DNA from: Actinomycetota bacterium | Lineage (GTDB): Bacteria > Actinomycetota > Actinomycetes > Actinomycetales > Microbacteriaceae | DNA: 64,000 nt | NCBI GenBank assembly: GCA_018268515.1 | Contig: JAFDWK010000016.1 | Coordinates: forward strand, 90,970 to 154,969 | Reading direction: 5' to 3' | In this document: positions 54,079 to 64,000 of the stretch, piece after piece | How positions within the stretch are numbered: the first letter of the stretch is position 1 | Layout of the letters: every line of letters starts with the position of its first letter | Made by a program: the position numbers and the translations under genes | Notes under the pieces: model-generated | What the model was told of the DNA's origin: nothing | The model's input: only the letters and a program-made list of their open reading frames with translations | Database searches by the model: none

Positions 54079-56267
54079 GCGTCGCCGACGTCTCCGCCGC
54101 ACCGGGCCTCCCGCGCGATCCCGCCGCCCGGCGGAGGCTGACGAGGGACGACCTCGCCCTCTACCTCGTCACGGATCGCGCGCTCAGCGGCACGCGGGGC
54201 GTGCCCGCGGTCGTGGACGCGGCCGTAGCCGGAGGGGTGCGGATCGTGCAGCTGCGCGACAAGGACGCCGACGATGTGTCGATCGTGGAGCAGCTCGTGG
54301 AGCTCTCCGACGTGATCGACGGGAGGGCGCTTCTGGTGGTCGACGACCGCCTCGACGCGGTCCTGGAGGCGCGACGCCGCGGTGCGCGCGTGGACGGCAT
54401 CCACATCGGCCAATCCGACGTCTCGCCGCTCGTCGCCCGTGCCACGCTCGGCCCCGACGCGATCATCGGCCTCACCGCCAACCGGCCCGAGCACCTGGAT
54501 GCCGTCCGCGCCCTGCCGGCCGGCACCGTGGACTACCTCGGCGTGGGGGTGATCCGCCCGACGAGCACCAAACCCGACCACCCGGCACCGCTCGGCGTGG
54601 CCGGGTTCGCGGCCTTCGCGGCCGCGAGCCCGCTGCCGTGCGTCGCGATCGGCGGCATCGACCGCACCGACGTGGCCGCGCTCCGCGCCGCGGGAGCGGC
54701 CGGAGTCGCCGTGGTCTCGGCGCTGTGCGCGGCGGCGGACCCGCGGATCGCGGCGCGCAAGCTGCTGCGGGCCTGGGGTGCGGGCGGCGTTCCGCGCGTG
54801 CTCTCGATCGCCGGCAGCGACCCGTCCGGCGGGGCGGGGATCCAGGCAGACCTCAAGGCCATCGCGGCGAACGGCGGCTACGGCATGGCGGCGATCACGG
54901 CGCTGACCGCGCAGAACACCCGGGGCGTCAGGGACGTGCACGTGCCGCCCGCCGCCTTCCTGCGCGCGCAGCTCGATGCGCTCAGCGACGATGTGCGCAT
55001 CGATGCCGTGAAGATCGGGATGCTCGCCGGATCCGCCGTGATCGCCGAGGTCGGATCCTGGCTGCGTGCGCATCGTCCGCCGACGGTCGTGCTGGACCCG
55101 GTCATGGTCGCGACCTCCGGCGACCGGCTGCTGGACGCCGAGGCCGAGCACGCCCTGGGCGAGCTGCTGTCGCTCGCCGATCTCGTCACACCGAACCTGC
55201 CGGAGCTCGCGGTTCTCGTGCGCGAACCCGAGGCGACGAGCTGGGCCGGTGCCCTCGGGCAGGCGCGGCGGCTCTCGGCCGCGTCCGGCGCCCTGATCCT
55301 GGTCAAGGGCGGTCACCTCGGCGGCGACGAGGCACCCGACGCCCTCGTCGGGCCGTCGGGGGTCGTGCGGGAGTATCCCGGTGCGCGCATCCGCACCCGC
55401 AGCACCCACGGCACCGGATGCTCGCTCTCGGCGGCGCTCGCCGCCCGCCGCGCCACGGACCACGACTGGCGCGACGCGGTCGGCGAGGTGCGGGCCTGGC
55501 TGCGCGAATCGATCGCCGCCGGCGCGGCGCTGCAGGTCGGATCCGGTCACGGTCCGGTCAGCCACTTCGCCGGCCTGTGGCAGCGCGGGGGGCTGGATCT
55601 CGCACCGGATCCGGAGACGATCGCCGCCGAGTGGTGGTTCGCGACCGCCCCGGTCCGCCGTGCGATCGACGAGCTGCCCTTCCTGCGCCGCCTCGCCGAC
55701 GGCACCCTGCCGCCGTCCGCGTTCCGCTGGTACCTCGCCCAGGACGCCCTGTATCTGCGCGAGTATGCGCGCACCCTGGCGGAGGCTGCGCGGCGCGCCC
55801 CGAGTCCCGCGGAGCAGGCGTTCTGGGCCCACTCGGCCGAACAGGCCGTGGTCGTCGAACTGCAGCTGCACGCGAGCCTGCTGTCGCCCGAGGGGGTCGG
55901 CGCCGGGACGTTCGAGGCGCTTCCCGCCCCCGCCACGGTCGCCTACCTCGATCATCTGCGCGGGACCGCGTTCGACGGCGACTACGGAACCCTGGTCGCC
56001 GCGCTGCTGCCGTGCTTCTGGATCTACGCCGACGTCGGCACCCGGCTGCACGCCGAAGCGGGCGGGGACGCGTCGCACCCCTTCGCCGCCTGGCTCGACG
56101 AGTATGCGGATCCGGCGTTCGCCGAGGCGACCGCGGAGGCGATCCGGATCGTCACCGCCCACGCGGCCGCCGCGGATCCCCGCACCCGCGAGCGGATGCG
56201 GGACGCGTTCCTGCGCTCCAGCGCACACGAACGCGCCTTCTTCGCCGCCGCGGATCTGGACGACTGA
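54075..56267 (+). CDS. thiED-tenA: Trifunctional ThiE-ThiD-TenA protein
   Basis: 730 residues with three complete modules. ThiE (about 28-220), thiamin-phosphate synthase: [54 protein letters not shown]. ThiD (about 240-490), HMP/HMP-P kinase: [59 protein letters not shown]. TenA (about 510-730), aminopyrimidine aminohydrolase: [19 protein letters not shown] and the catalytic Cys C647 in [12 protein letters not shown]. With ThiM it covers pyrimidine and thiazole salvage and their joining. ThiC is not in the window. Confidence 0.95.
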   Translation: MSVADVSAAPGLPRDPAARRRLTRDDLALYLVTDRALSGTRGVPAVVDAAVAGGVRIVQLRDKDADDVSIVEQLVELSDVIDGRALLVVDDRLDAVLEARRRGARVDGIHIGQSDVSPLVARATLGPDAIIGLTANRPEHLDAVRALPAGTVDYLGVGVIRPTSTKPDHPAPLGVAGFAAFAAASPLPCVAIGGIDRTDVAALRAAGAAGVAVVSALCAAADPRIAARKLLRAWGAGGVPRVLSIAGSDPSGGAGIQADLKAIAANGGYGMAAITALTAQNTRGVRDVHVPPAAFLRAQLDALSDDVRIDAVKIGMLAGSAVIAEVGSWLRAHRPPTVVLDPVMVATSGDRLLDAEAEHALGELLSLADLVTPNLPELAVLVREPEATSWAGALGQARRLSAASGALILVKGGHLGGDEAPDALVGPSGVVREYPGARIRTRSTHGTGCSLSAALAARRATDHDWRDAVGEVRAWLRESIAAGAALQVGSGHGPVSHFAGLWQRGGLDLAPDPETIAAEWWFATAPVRRAIDELPFLRRLADGTLPPSAFRWYLAQDALYLREYARTLAEAARRAPSPAEQAFWAHSAEQAVVVELQLHASLLSPEGVGAGTFEALPAPATVAYLDHLRGTAFDGDYGTLVAALLPCFWIYADVGTRLHAEAGGDASHPFAAWLDEYADPAFAEATAEAIRIVTAHAAAADPRTRERMRDAFLRSSAHERAFFAAADLDD

Positions 56268-56346
56268 GCGCAGCGGCAGACGCACGACGACGCGGGGAGG
56301 CGGCCTCGATTTGGACGAGGGCGACTCCCCGCGATATCGTCACCGC

Positions 56347-56454
56347 ATGCTTCCGGCTCCGCACGCGACCACCCCGACGGGTGCTGTCGTTGTGCTGAGT
56401 TCCGCCGCTTCACGGGGCGGGCGTCGACGCCGTTCGGGCGACCGCCGACTCTAG
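56347..56454 (+). CDS. Putative Arg-rich leader peptide of the arg operon
   Basis: A 35-codon frame: MLPAPHATTPTGAVVV then SAASRGGRRRRSGDRRL, with seven Arg in the last 13 residues, four of them consecutive (CGT CGA CGC CGT). A TATCGT -10-like box (56335-56340) with TTGGAC (56311-56316, 18-bp spacer) places the transcript start at the ATG. Position 126 bp before argC and the Arg run suggest transcription attenuation or ribosome-stalling control. Codon third positions are less GC-biased than real genes here, so this remains a hypothesis. Confidence 0.4.
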   Translation: MLPAPHATTPTGAVVVLSSAASRGGRRRRSGDRRL

Positions 56455-56523
56455 GCGACCCTGCGTTCCCGCGTCGAAGGCGGTCGAGCGCCGGTGTCGC
56501 CGCCTCCGGCCCGCAACGCACTC

Positions 56524-56558
56524 CTGCCGCACGCCGTCTTCATGAGCGTCGTCGGCAG
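56524..56558 (+). other. Stem-loop before argC
   Basis: CTGCCG (56524-56529) and CGGCAG (56553-56558) pair, with an inner ACG/CGT match. It lies between the putative leader peptide and the TAAGGT -10-like box (56569-56574) next to argC. Another hairpin, GGCGG/CCGCC (about 56480-56503), could be its alternative partner region. The 313-bp gap between the thiamin gene and argC holds these elements and nothing else I can support. Confidence 0.4.
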
Positions 56559-56580
56559 ACCCGACCGTTAAGGTGGAAGC

Positions 56581-57669
56581 ATGACGTATTCCGTCGCCGT
56601 CTCCGGCGCATCCGGTTATGCGGGCGGCGAGATCCTTCGCCTGCTCGCGAACCATCCCGACATCGAGATCCGCACCGTCACGGCGCACTCGAACGCCGGC
56701 CAGAAGCTCTCCGAGCACCAGCCGCACCTGCGCTCCCTGGCGCACCTCACCCTGCAGGACACGACGCCGGAGATCCTCGCCGGTCACGACATCGTGTTCC
56801 TCGCGCTGCCGCACGGCCAGTCCGGCCAGTACACCGATGCGCTCGGCGACGTCCCGCTCGTGATCGACGCAGGAGCGGATCACCGGCTCACCTCGCAGAC
56901 CGCGTGGGACGCGTTCTACGGCGGTGCATTCCACGAGCCGTGGACGTACGGCGTCCCCGAGCTCCTGGTCGGGGACGCATCCCGCAGCTCCGTGAAGCAG
57001 CGCGAGCACCTCCGTGGCGCGACCCGGATCGCGGCCCCCGGCTGCAACGCGTCCACCGTGAGCCTGAGCCTCGCGCCGGGCATCGCGGCGGGCGTCATCG
57101 ACCCCTCCGACGTCGTGACGGTCCTCGCCGTCGGCCCCTCCGGCGCTGGCAAGAGCGCGAAGACCCACCTCCTCGCGAGCGAGATCCTCGGATCCGCCAA
57201 CCCGTACGCGGTCGGCGGCACGCATCGGCACATCCCCGAGATCCGGCAGGCCCTCGCGGCCGCGTCCGGTCCTTCCACCGCCGCGGGAACCGTGGATCCC
57301 GAGGGGATCCGGATCTCGTTCACGCCCGTGATCGTGCCGATGGCGCGCGGGATCCTCGCGACCTCGACCGCCCCCATCGTCCCCGGCGCGACCGACACCC
57401 AGATCCGCGACGCGTGGCAGGCCGCCTACGGCGACGAGACCTTCGTGCAGCTGCTGCCGGAGGGATCCGTCCCGCGCACCGCCGACGTGCTGGGCGCCAA
57501 CACCGCTCTCCTCGGCCTGGCGATCGACCGCGCCGCGAACCGCGTGGTCGTCGTCACCGCCGTCGACAACCTCGTCAAGGGCACGGCGGGTGCCGCCATC
57601 CAGTCCATGAACATCGCGCTCGGTCTCGCCGAGACCACGGCGCTCAGCATCAACGGAGTCGCCCCATGA
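56581..57669 (+). CDS. argC: N-acetyl-gamma-glutamyl-phosphate reductase
   Basis: 362 residues. NADPH-dependent third step of arginine synthesis. [23 protein letters not shown] is the Rossmann start; the catalytic Cys is in [21 protein letters not shown] and [15 protein letters not shown] follow. TAAGGT box 6 nt before the ATG suggests a second, leaderless promoter. First of six arg genes with 4-nt overlaps. Confidence 0.95.
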   Translation: MTYSVAVSGASGYAGGEILRLLANHPDIEIRTVTAHSNAGQKLSEHQPHLRSLAHLTLQDTTPEILAGHDIVFLALPHGQSGQYTDALGDVPLVIDAGADHRLTSQTAWDAFYGGAFHEPWTYGVPELLVGDASRSSVKQREHLRGATRIAAPGCNASTVSLSLAPGIAAGVIDPSDVVTVLAVGPSGAGKSAKTHLLASEILGSANPYAVGGTHRHIPEIRQALAAASGPSTAAGTVDPEGIRISFTPVIVPMARGILATSTAPIVPGATDTQIRDAWQAAYGDETFVQLLPEGSVPRTADVLGANTALLGLAIDRAANRVVVVTAVDNLVKGTAGAAIQSMNIALGLAETTALSINGVAP

Positions 57670-58823
57670 GCGTGACCGCACCCCAGGGTTTCGAGGCGGC
57701 CGGCGTCGCCGCAGGCCTCAAGTCCACCGGCAAGCCCGACGTGGCGGTGGTGGTGAACCGCGGTCCGCGCAAGGTCGGTGTCGCGGTGTTCACCAGCAAC
57801 CGCGCCAAGGCCAACCCGATCATCTGGTCGCAGGAGGTCGTGAAGGACGGCGTCGTCGAGGCGGTCGTGCTGAACTCCGGCGGGGCGAACTGCTTCACCG
57901 GTCCGTTCGGCTTCCAGACCAGCCACCTCACCGCCGAGCGCACAGGGGAGCTCCTGGGCGTGAGCGCCGGCGACGTGGTGGTCTGCTCCACGGGGCTCAT
58001 CGGCTCGGGCGACGAGGTGTTCCGCGGCAAGGTGCTCGCGGGCGTCGAGGCCGGCGTCGCGCAACTGAGCACGGAGGGCGGCCAGGCCGCGGCCGAGGCG
58101 ATCATGACCACCGACACGGTCGCGAAGACCGTCGTGGTGAACCGTGACGGCTGGACCATCGGCGGCATGGCCAAGGGTGCGGGCATGCTCGCCCCGGGAC
58201 TTGCCACCATGCTCGTGGTGCTGACCACCGACGCCGACCTGGATGCGGCCGAGGCGGACGCCGCACTGCGCCGGGCCACCGGCACCACGTTCGACCGGCT
58301 CGACTCCGACGGGTGCATGTCGACGAACGACCAGGTCACGTTGCTCGCCAACGGCGCGAGCGGGATCCGCCCCGATCTCGACGACTTCGCCGCCGCGCTG
58401 ACCGAGGTGTCCGACGAACTGGCCCGCAAGCTGCAGGACGACGCCGAAGGCGCCGGCCACGCGATCTCGATCGAGGTCGTGCACGCGGTCGATGAGCGGG
58501 ACGCCGTCGAGGTGGGACGTGCGGTCGCGCGCAACAACCTGTTCAAGGCGGCGATCTTCGGCAACGACCCGAACTGGGGGCGGGTGCTCGCCGCGATCGG
58601 CACCACGTCGGCCGCATTCGACCCCTACGACGTGGACGTGTGGATGAACGGCGTGCGCGTGTGCACCGCGGGCGGCCCCGACCGGCCGCGCGAGGAGGTC
58701 GATCTGACGCCGCGGGCGACGCACGTGCTGATCGACCTCAAGTCGGGCGAGGCCGCGGCCACGATCCGCACGAACGACCTCACCCACGATTACGTGCACG
58801 AGAACAGCGCGTACTCCTCATGA
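57666..58823 (+). CDS. argJ: Glutamate N-acetyltransferase / ornithine acetyltransferase
   Basis: 385 residues. Recycles the acetyl group between ornithine and glutamate. Self-cleavage site A-T in [14 protein letters not shown], the Thr becoming the nucleophile; oxyanion TG motif in [45 protein letters not shown]. Presence of ArgJ means the cyclic pathway. Overlaps argC and argB by 4 nt. Confidence 0.95.
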   Translation: MSVTAPQGFEAAGVAAGLKSTGKPDVAVVVNRGPRKVGVAVFTSNRAKANPIIWSQEVVKDGVVEAVVLNSGGANCFTGPFGFQTSHLTAERTGELLGVSAGDVVVCSTGLIGSGDEVFRGKVLAGVEAGVAQLSTEGGQAAAEAIMTTDTVAKTVVVNRDGWTIGGMAKGAGMLAPGLATMLVVLTTDADLDAAEADAALRRATGTTFDRLDSDGCMSTNDQVTLLANGASGIRPDLDDFAAALTEVSDELARKLQDDAEGAGHAISIEVVHAVDERDAVEVGRAVARNNLFKAAIFGNDPNWGRVLAAIGTTSAAFDPYDVDVWMNGVRVCTAGGPDRPREEVDLTPRATHVLIDLKSGEAAATIRTNDLTHDYVHENSAYSS

Positions 58824-59719
58824 GCGGTCTTCAGGACACGGCGCCCGAGGAAGCGGCGATCAAGGCGCAGACGCTCATCGAGTCGCTGCCCTGGCTGAAG
58901 AGATACCGGGACCAGATCGTGGTCGTGAAGTACGGCGGCAACGCGATGATCAGCGATGAGCTGCAGGAGGCGTTCGCGCAGGACATCGCGTACCTGCGCT
59001 ACGTGGGCGTGCAGCCCGTCGTGGTGCACGGCGGCGGACCGCAGATCTCGGACATGCTGGAGCGGCTCGAGATCCCGAGCGAGTTCAAGGGCGGCTACCG
59101 GGTCACCAACACCGAGGCGATCAGCGTCGTGCGGATGGTGCTCACCGGTCAGGTGAACCCGCAGCTCGTCTCCAAGATCAACTCGCACGGCCCGATCGCG
59201 ACCGGCCTGAGCGGGGAGGACGCCGGACTCTTCGGCGGTCGTCGCCGGGGAGTCGTCATCGACGGGGAAGAGGTCGACCTCGGACGCGTCGGGGATGTGG
59301 TGCAAGTGGATCCGACGCCGGTCCACGACCATCTCGCCGCCGGGCGGGTCCCGGTCGTGTCCAGCATCGCGCCGGACCTCGATCATCCCGGTCAGTCCCT
59401 GAACGTGAACGCGGACGCGGCGGCGGCGGCTCTGGCCACCGCACTCGGCGCGGTCAAGCTCGTGATCCTGACGGACGTCGCCGGGCTCTACGCGGACTGG
59501 CCGAACCGGGATTCGCTGGTCTCGCATCTGACCACGACGGAACTGAAGGCGATGCTCCCGTCTCTCGAATCGGGGATGATCCCGAAGATGACCGCGTGCC
59601 TGGAAGCCGTGGAATCGGGTGTGCACGCGGCGGCCATCATCGACGGACGGGTGCCGCACTCGGTGCTCGTCGAACTGTTCACCAGCAAGGGAATCGGAAC
59701 GGAGGTGGTGGCGGGATGA
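58820..59719 (+). CDS. argB: Acetylglutamate kinase
   Basis: 299 residues. [10 protein letters not shown] carries the catalytic Lys and Gly motif; [14 protein letters not shown] binds acetylglutamate; [15 protein letters not shown] and [15 protein letters not shown] bind ATP. An N-terminal helix (about 1-28, [17 protein letters not shown]) is the one that makes the enzyme hexameric and arginine-inhibited, so feedback control is likely. Confidence 0.95.
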   Translation: MSGLQDTAPEEAAIKAQTLIESLPWLKRYRDQIVVVKYGGNAMISDELQEAFAQDIAYLRYVGVQPVVVHGGGPQISDMLERLEIPSEFKGGYRVTNTEAISVVRMVLTGQVNPQLVSKINSHGPIATGLSGEDAGLFGGRRRGVVIDGEEVDLGRVGDVVQVDPTPVHDHLAAGRVPVVSSIAPDLDHPGQSLNVNADAAAAALATALGAVKLVILTDVAGLYADWPNRDSLVSHLTTTELKAMLPSLESGMIPKMTACLEAVESGVHAAAIIDGRVPHSVLVELFTSKGIGTEVVAG

Positions 59720-60995
59720 CCGGGCAGGCCACCGACACCAGGCAGCTCGAGCAGGAGTGGCAGCAGAGCGCCACCCGCGACCTGATGAGCCTCGGCGGGC
59801 GGCTCGCGCTGCTCGTCCGCGGCGAGGGGTCCTCGGTGTGGGATGCCGACGGCAACCGCTACCTGGACTTCCTGGGCGGCATCGCGGTGAACAGCCTGGG
59901 GCACGCGCACCCGGTGTTCGTGACCGCGGTCTCGCGACAGGCCGCCACGCTCGCGCACGTCTCGAACTACTTCGCCAGCCCCGCCCAGCTCGAGCTCGCG
60001 GCCCGGCTGAAGCGGCTCGCCGGCACGGGGGAGACCGGCCGCGTCTTCCTCGCCAACTCCGGCGGCGAGGCCAACGAGATGGCCATCAAGCTGTCCCGGC
60101 TGCACGGCAACCGGCCCCGCCCCGACGGCTCCGTGCGCACGACCGTGCTCGTGGTCGAGGGCGCCTTCCACGGCCGCACCATGGGCGCGCTCTCCCTGAC
60201 GCCGAAGCCGGCGTACCGCGATCCGTTCCAGCCCGTGCTGCCCGGCGTGCGCACGGTGCAGCGGTCGATCTCCAGCCTCGAGAGCGCCTTCGACGACACG
60301 GTCGCCGCGCTCATCGTCGAGCCGATCCAGGGCGAGGCCGGGGTCGTGGAGCTTCCCGAGGGATTCCTCCGTCGCGCCCGTGAGCTGGCGACCGCGCATG
60401 ACGCGCTGCTCATCCTCGATGAGGTGCAGACCGGATCCGGGCGCACCGGCGAATGGTTCGCCTTCCAGCGCGAGGGCATCGTGCCCGATGCGGTGACGGT
60501 CGCCAAGAGCATCGCCGCGGGATTCCCGCTCGGCGCGCTCATCACGTTCGGGGCGGCCAGCGACCTGTTCTACCCCGGCACGCACAACTCCACCTTCGGC
60601 GGCAACCCGCTCGCGAGCGCGGTGGCCAACGCCGTGCTCGGCTTCGTCGAGGAGGAGGGGCTCCTGGCGAACGTCGTGGCGCGCGGCGAGCAGCTCCGCG
60701 CGGGGGTGGCCGAGATGCCTCTGGTCACGGGCACCCGCGGCGCCGGCCTGCTCATCGGCATCACGCTTGCGGCTCCGGTCGCCGGCGCGGTCCGCGAAGC
60801 CGCACAGGCGCGCGGGCTCATCGTCAACGCGCCGACCGACGACGTCATCCGGATCGCGCCGGCGTTCACGATCGGGGATCCGGAGGTCGCCGAGTTCCTG
60901 GAGCTGTTCGGGGCCGCGCTGGCCGAGGTCGCCGAGAAGACCGCTCCCGTCTCCAGGAACACCACCGACGCACCGAGCGAGAGGACCGAGAAGAA

Positions 60996-60999
<4 letters not shown>
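59716..60999 (+). CDS. argD: Acetylornithine aminotransferase
   Basis: 427 residues. PLP enzyme: [77 protein letters not shown], and [16 protein letters not shown] with the PLP-lysine. A ~20-residue polar tail ([17 protein letters not shown]) is longer than usual. Overlaps argB and argF. Confidence 0.94.
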
Positions 61000-63346
<2,347 letters not shown>

Positions 63347-63381
63347 ACGAACTCCCGGCGTCCGAAGCGCTCTGGACCGCT

Positions 63382-63419
63382 GAAACCCCCCTCCAGGCCC
63401 TGGCCTGAGAGGGGGTTTC
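63382..63419 (+). terminator. Terminator after argH
   Basis: GAAACCCCCCTC (63382-63393) pairs with GAGGGGGTTTC (63409-63419), leaving one base unpaired. It ends in TTTC and closes the arg operon before the rRNA promoter region. Confidence 0.85.
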
Positions 63420-63494
63420 GCCGTTCATCAGGTATTTCACCTGTGTTCGTCTCGGCCGCGGCTCTCGGCGACACGCCCGGGTGGGTGGGTGGAT

Positions 63495-63523
63495 TTGCCG
63501 GGCGCCCTGGTTCCGCGTAGGTT
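63495..63523 (+). promoter_or_regulatory. Candidate distal rRNA promoter
   Basis: TTGCCG (63495-63500), 17-bp spacer, TAGGTT (63518-63523). Weaker than the two downstream promoters. The following 170 bases (63524-63694) hold GC hairpins and a pyrimidine run (CCTTCTTCTTCTTTT) but no gene. Confidence 0.45.
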
Positions 63524-63698
63524 ATTTCTTGTTCGCCCCAAGCGGTAGAGCGAAGGGCCGGAAGGCCTGACTCCCCAAGCGGCGAACATCACCCACCTTC
63601 TTCTTCTTTTGGAAGTTGGTTCCTTGTCGCGGGTTCTCCTTGCGGTGGGGCTCGAGCGCGTGCGTTTGAGGGGGTGACCGTCCGCCGGGATCGTCGAT

Positions 63699-63726
63699 TT
63701 GACAGACTGGCCGGGAGGGTTAAGCT
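63699..63726 (+). promoter_or_regulatory. rRNA operon promoter, upstream copy
   Basis: TTGACA (63699-63704), 16-bp spacer, TAAGCT (63721-63726). It is embedded in a ~50-bp block (TCGATTTGACA ... GAGAAGTTGCC) repeated 88 bp downstream. Confidence 0.8.
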
Positions 63727-63786
63727 TGAGAAGTTGCCTCGGAAACGAGATAGCGGATCTGGTTCCGACTTTCACGGCGTGTCGAT

Positions 63787-63814
63787 TTGACAAGCCGGGC
63801 GGGATGGATAAGAT
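63787..63814 (+). promoter_or_regulatory. rRNA operon promoter, downstream copy
   Basis: TTGACA (63787-63792), 16-bp spacer, TAAGAT (63809-63814), followed by GAGAAGTTGCC as in the upstream copy. The near-consensus hexamers and tandem arrangement are typical of actinobacterial rRNA promoters. Confidence 0.85.
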
Positions 63815-63845
63815 AGAGAAGTTGCCCCGAAGGGCCTGGTCGTGA

Positions 63846-64000
63846 GACTGGGGGTCGGGAGCATCCGATCCTTGAGAACTCAACAGCGTGCACTTGTCAA
63901 ATGCCAATTTATTCCTCGTTCCAGTCTTTTGGGCTGGTTTGAGAAATTCCTTTGGATCAAAGACCAGCCTCTTTTTGGGGTTGGCATTCGGATGAAGTCA
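63846..64000 (+). other. Pre-16S rRNA leader (16S gene starts beyond the window)
   Basis: TCCTTGAGAACTCAACAGCGTGC (in parts: TTGAGAACTCAACAG) is the conserved stretch before actinobacterial 16S genes. Nested inverted repeats ATGCCAA (63901-63907)/TTGGCAT (63981-63987) and CTGGT/ACCAG inside would form the processing stem's 5' arm or a leader hairpin. The region is AT-richer than the genome. The 16S start (GAGTTTGATC) is not reached. A 156-residue minus-strand frame here is spurious. Confidence 0.8.

Noticed and set aside
54075-56267. Fusion of thiE, thiD and tenA as an assembly artefact
   Set aside because: The frame is continuous through both junctions with sensible linkers and no homopolymer at the joins, and such fusions are known in actinobacteria.
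53925-56285. 786-codon minus-strand frame over the thiamin fusion gene
   Set aside because: Antisense shadow; the plus strand carries all active-site motifs.
63437-63907. 156-codon minus-strand frame in the rRNA leader
   Set aside because: Overlaps the tandem rRNA promoters and pre-16S leader and has no protein-like features.

Overview
The window is very GC-rich, densely coding chromosomal DNA from an actinobacterium, most likely a member of the Microbacteriaceae such as Microbacterium. The taxonomic call is inferred from the gene set (DUF3039, DUF1844, LexA divergent from a LysM protein, ThiE-ThiD-TenA fusion, FtsE-FtsX-SmpB, gluABCD, IF3-L35-L20), from GTG starts, and from recurrent TAGACT-like -10 boxes lying 6-11 nt before start codons, which suggests much leaderless transcription. 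No phage, insertion sequence or CRISPR array was seen.

Layout. 1-2.4 kb is a decayed patch: a YbaB/EbfC-like gene runs 3'-to-3' into a truncated copy of an unknown actinobacterial gene, followed by a second copy carrying two single-base frameshifts. 2.4-8.6 kb holds a small hypothetical gene, an EcsC-like protein, a sugar/choline-type nucleotidyltransferase, an ABC exporter whose ATPase has a 340-residue Ala-rich tail, and a DUF3039 protein. 8.6-12.2 kb has nicotinate phosphoribosyltransferase and a murI-rph-rdgB operon. A remnant of an arsenite/bile-acid-type permease follows. 12.6-17.2 kb has a cation diffusion facilitator, the two-gene NHEJ set (ligD divergent from ku) and a DedA protein; then tRNA-Leu(UAG). 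17.5-22.1 kb is a compact tad pilus locus. 22.1-28.1 kb carries an MFS exporter, prfB, an NlpC/P60 protein, a 36-residue membrane microprotein not among obvious long ORFs, ftsE-ftsX and smpB. 28.1-34.3 kb has an S9 peptidase, a secreted SGNH hydrolase and metF-metE.

34.3-39.0 kb holds lexA divergent from a LysM protein (the same arrangement as mycobacterial chiZ), hisC-hisB-hisH and hisA/priA. 39.0-42.8 kb has an SseB protein, DUF1844, the infC-rpmI-rplT operon (infC must start at ATC) and a TrmH-family RNA methyltransferase. 42.8-49.4 kb is a response regulator-histidine kinase-TAXI lipoprotein operon next to the gluABCD amino-acid ABC transporter, whose promoter carries 11-bp direct repeats of the kind OmpR-family regulators bind. 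49.5-53.0 kb is pheST. 53.1-56.3 kb is a TPP riboswitch, thiM and a trifunctional ThiE-ThiD-TenA protein. 56.3-63.4 kb is argCJBDFH, preceded by a possible Arg-rich leader peptide, and closed by a terminator. The last 600 bases hold tandem rRNA promoters and the pre-16S leader; the 16S gene itself starts beyond the window.

Functionally most of the window is housekeeping: translation, amino-acid and cofactor biosynthesis, DNA repair and cell division. The parts worth closer study are the signalling operon and its putative operator, the arg leader, the thiamin fusion, the lexA divergon, the decayed gene patches and the small membrane ORF.
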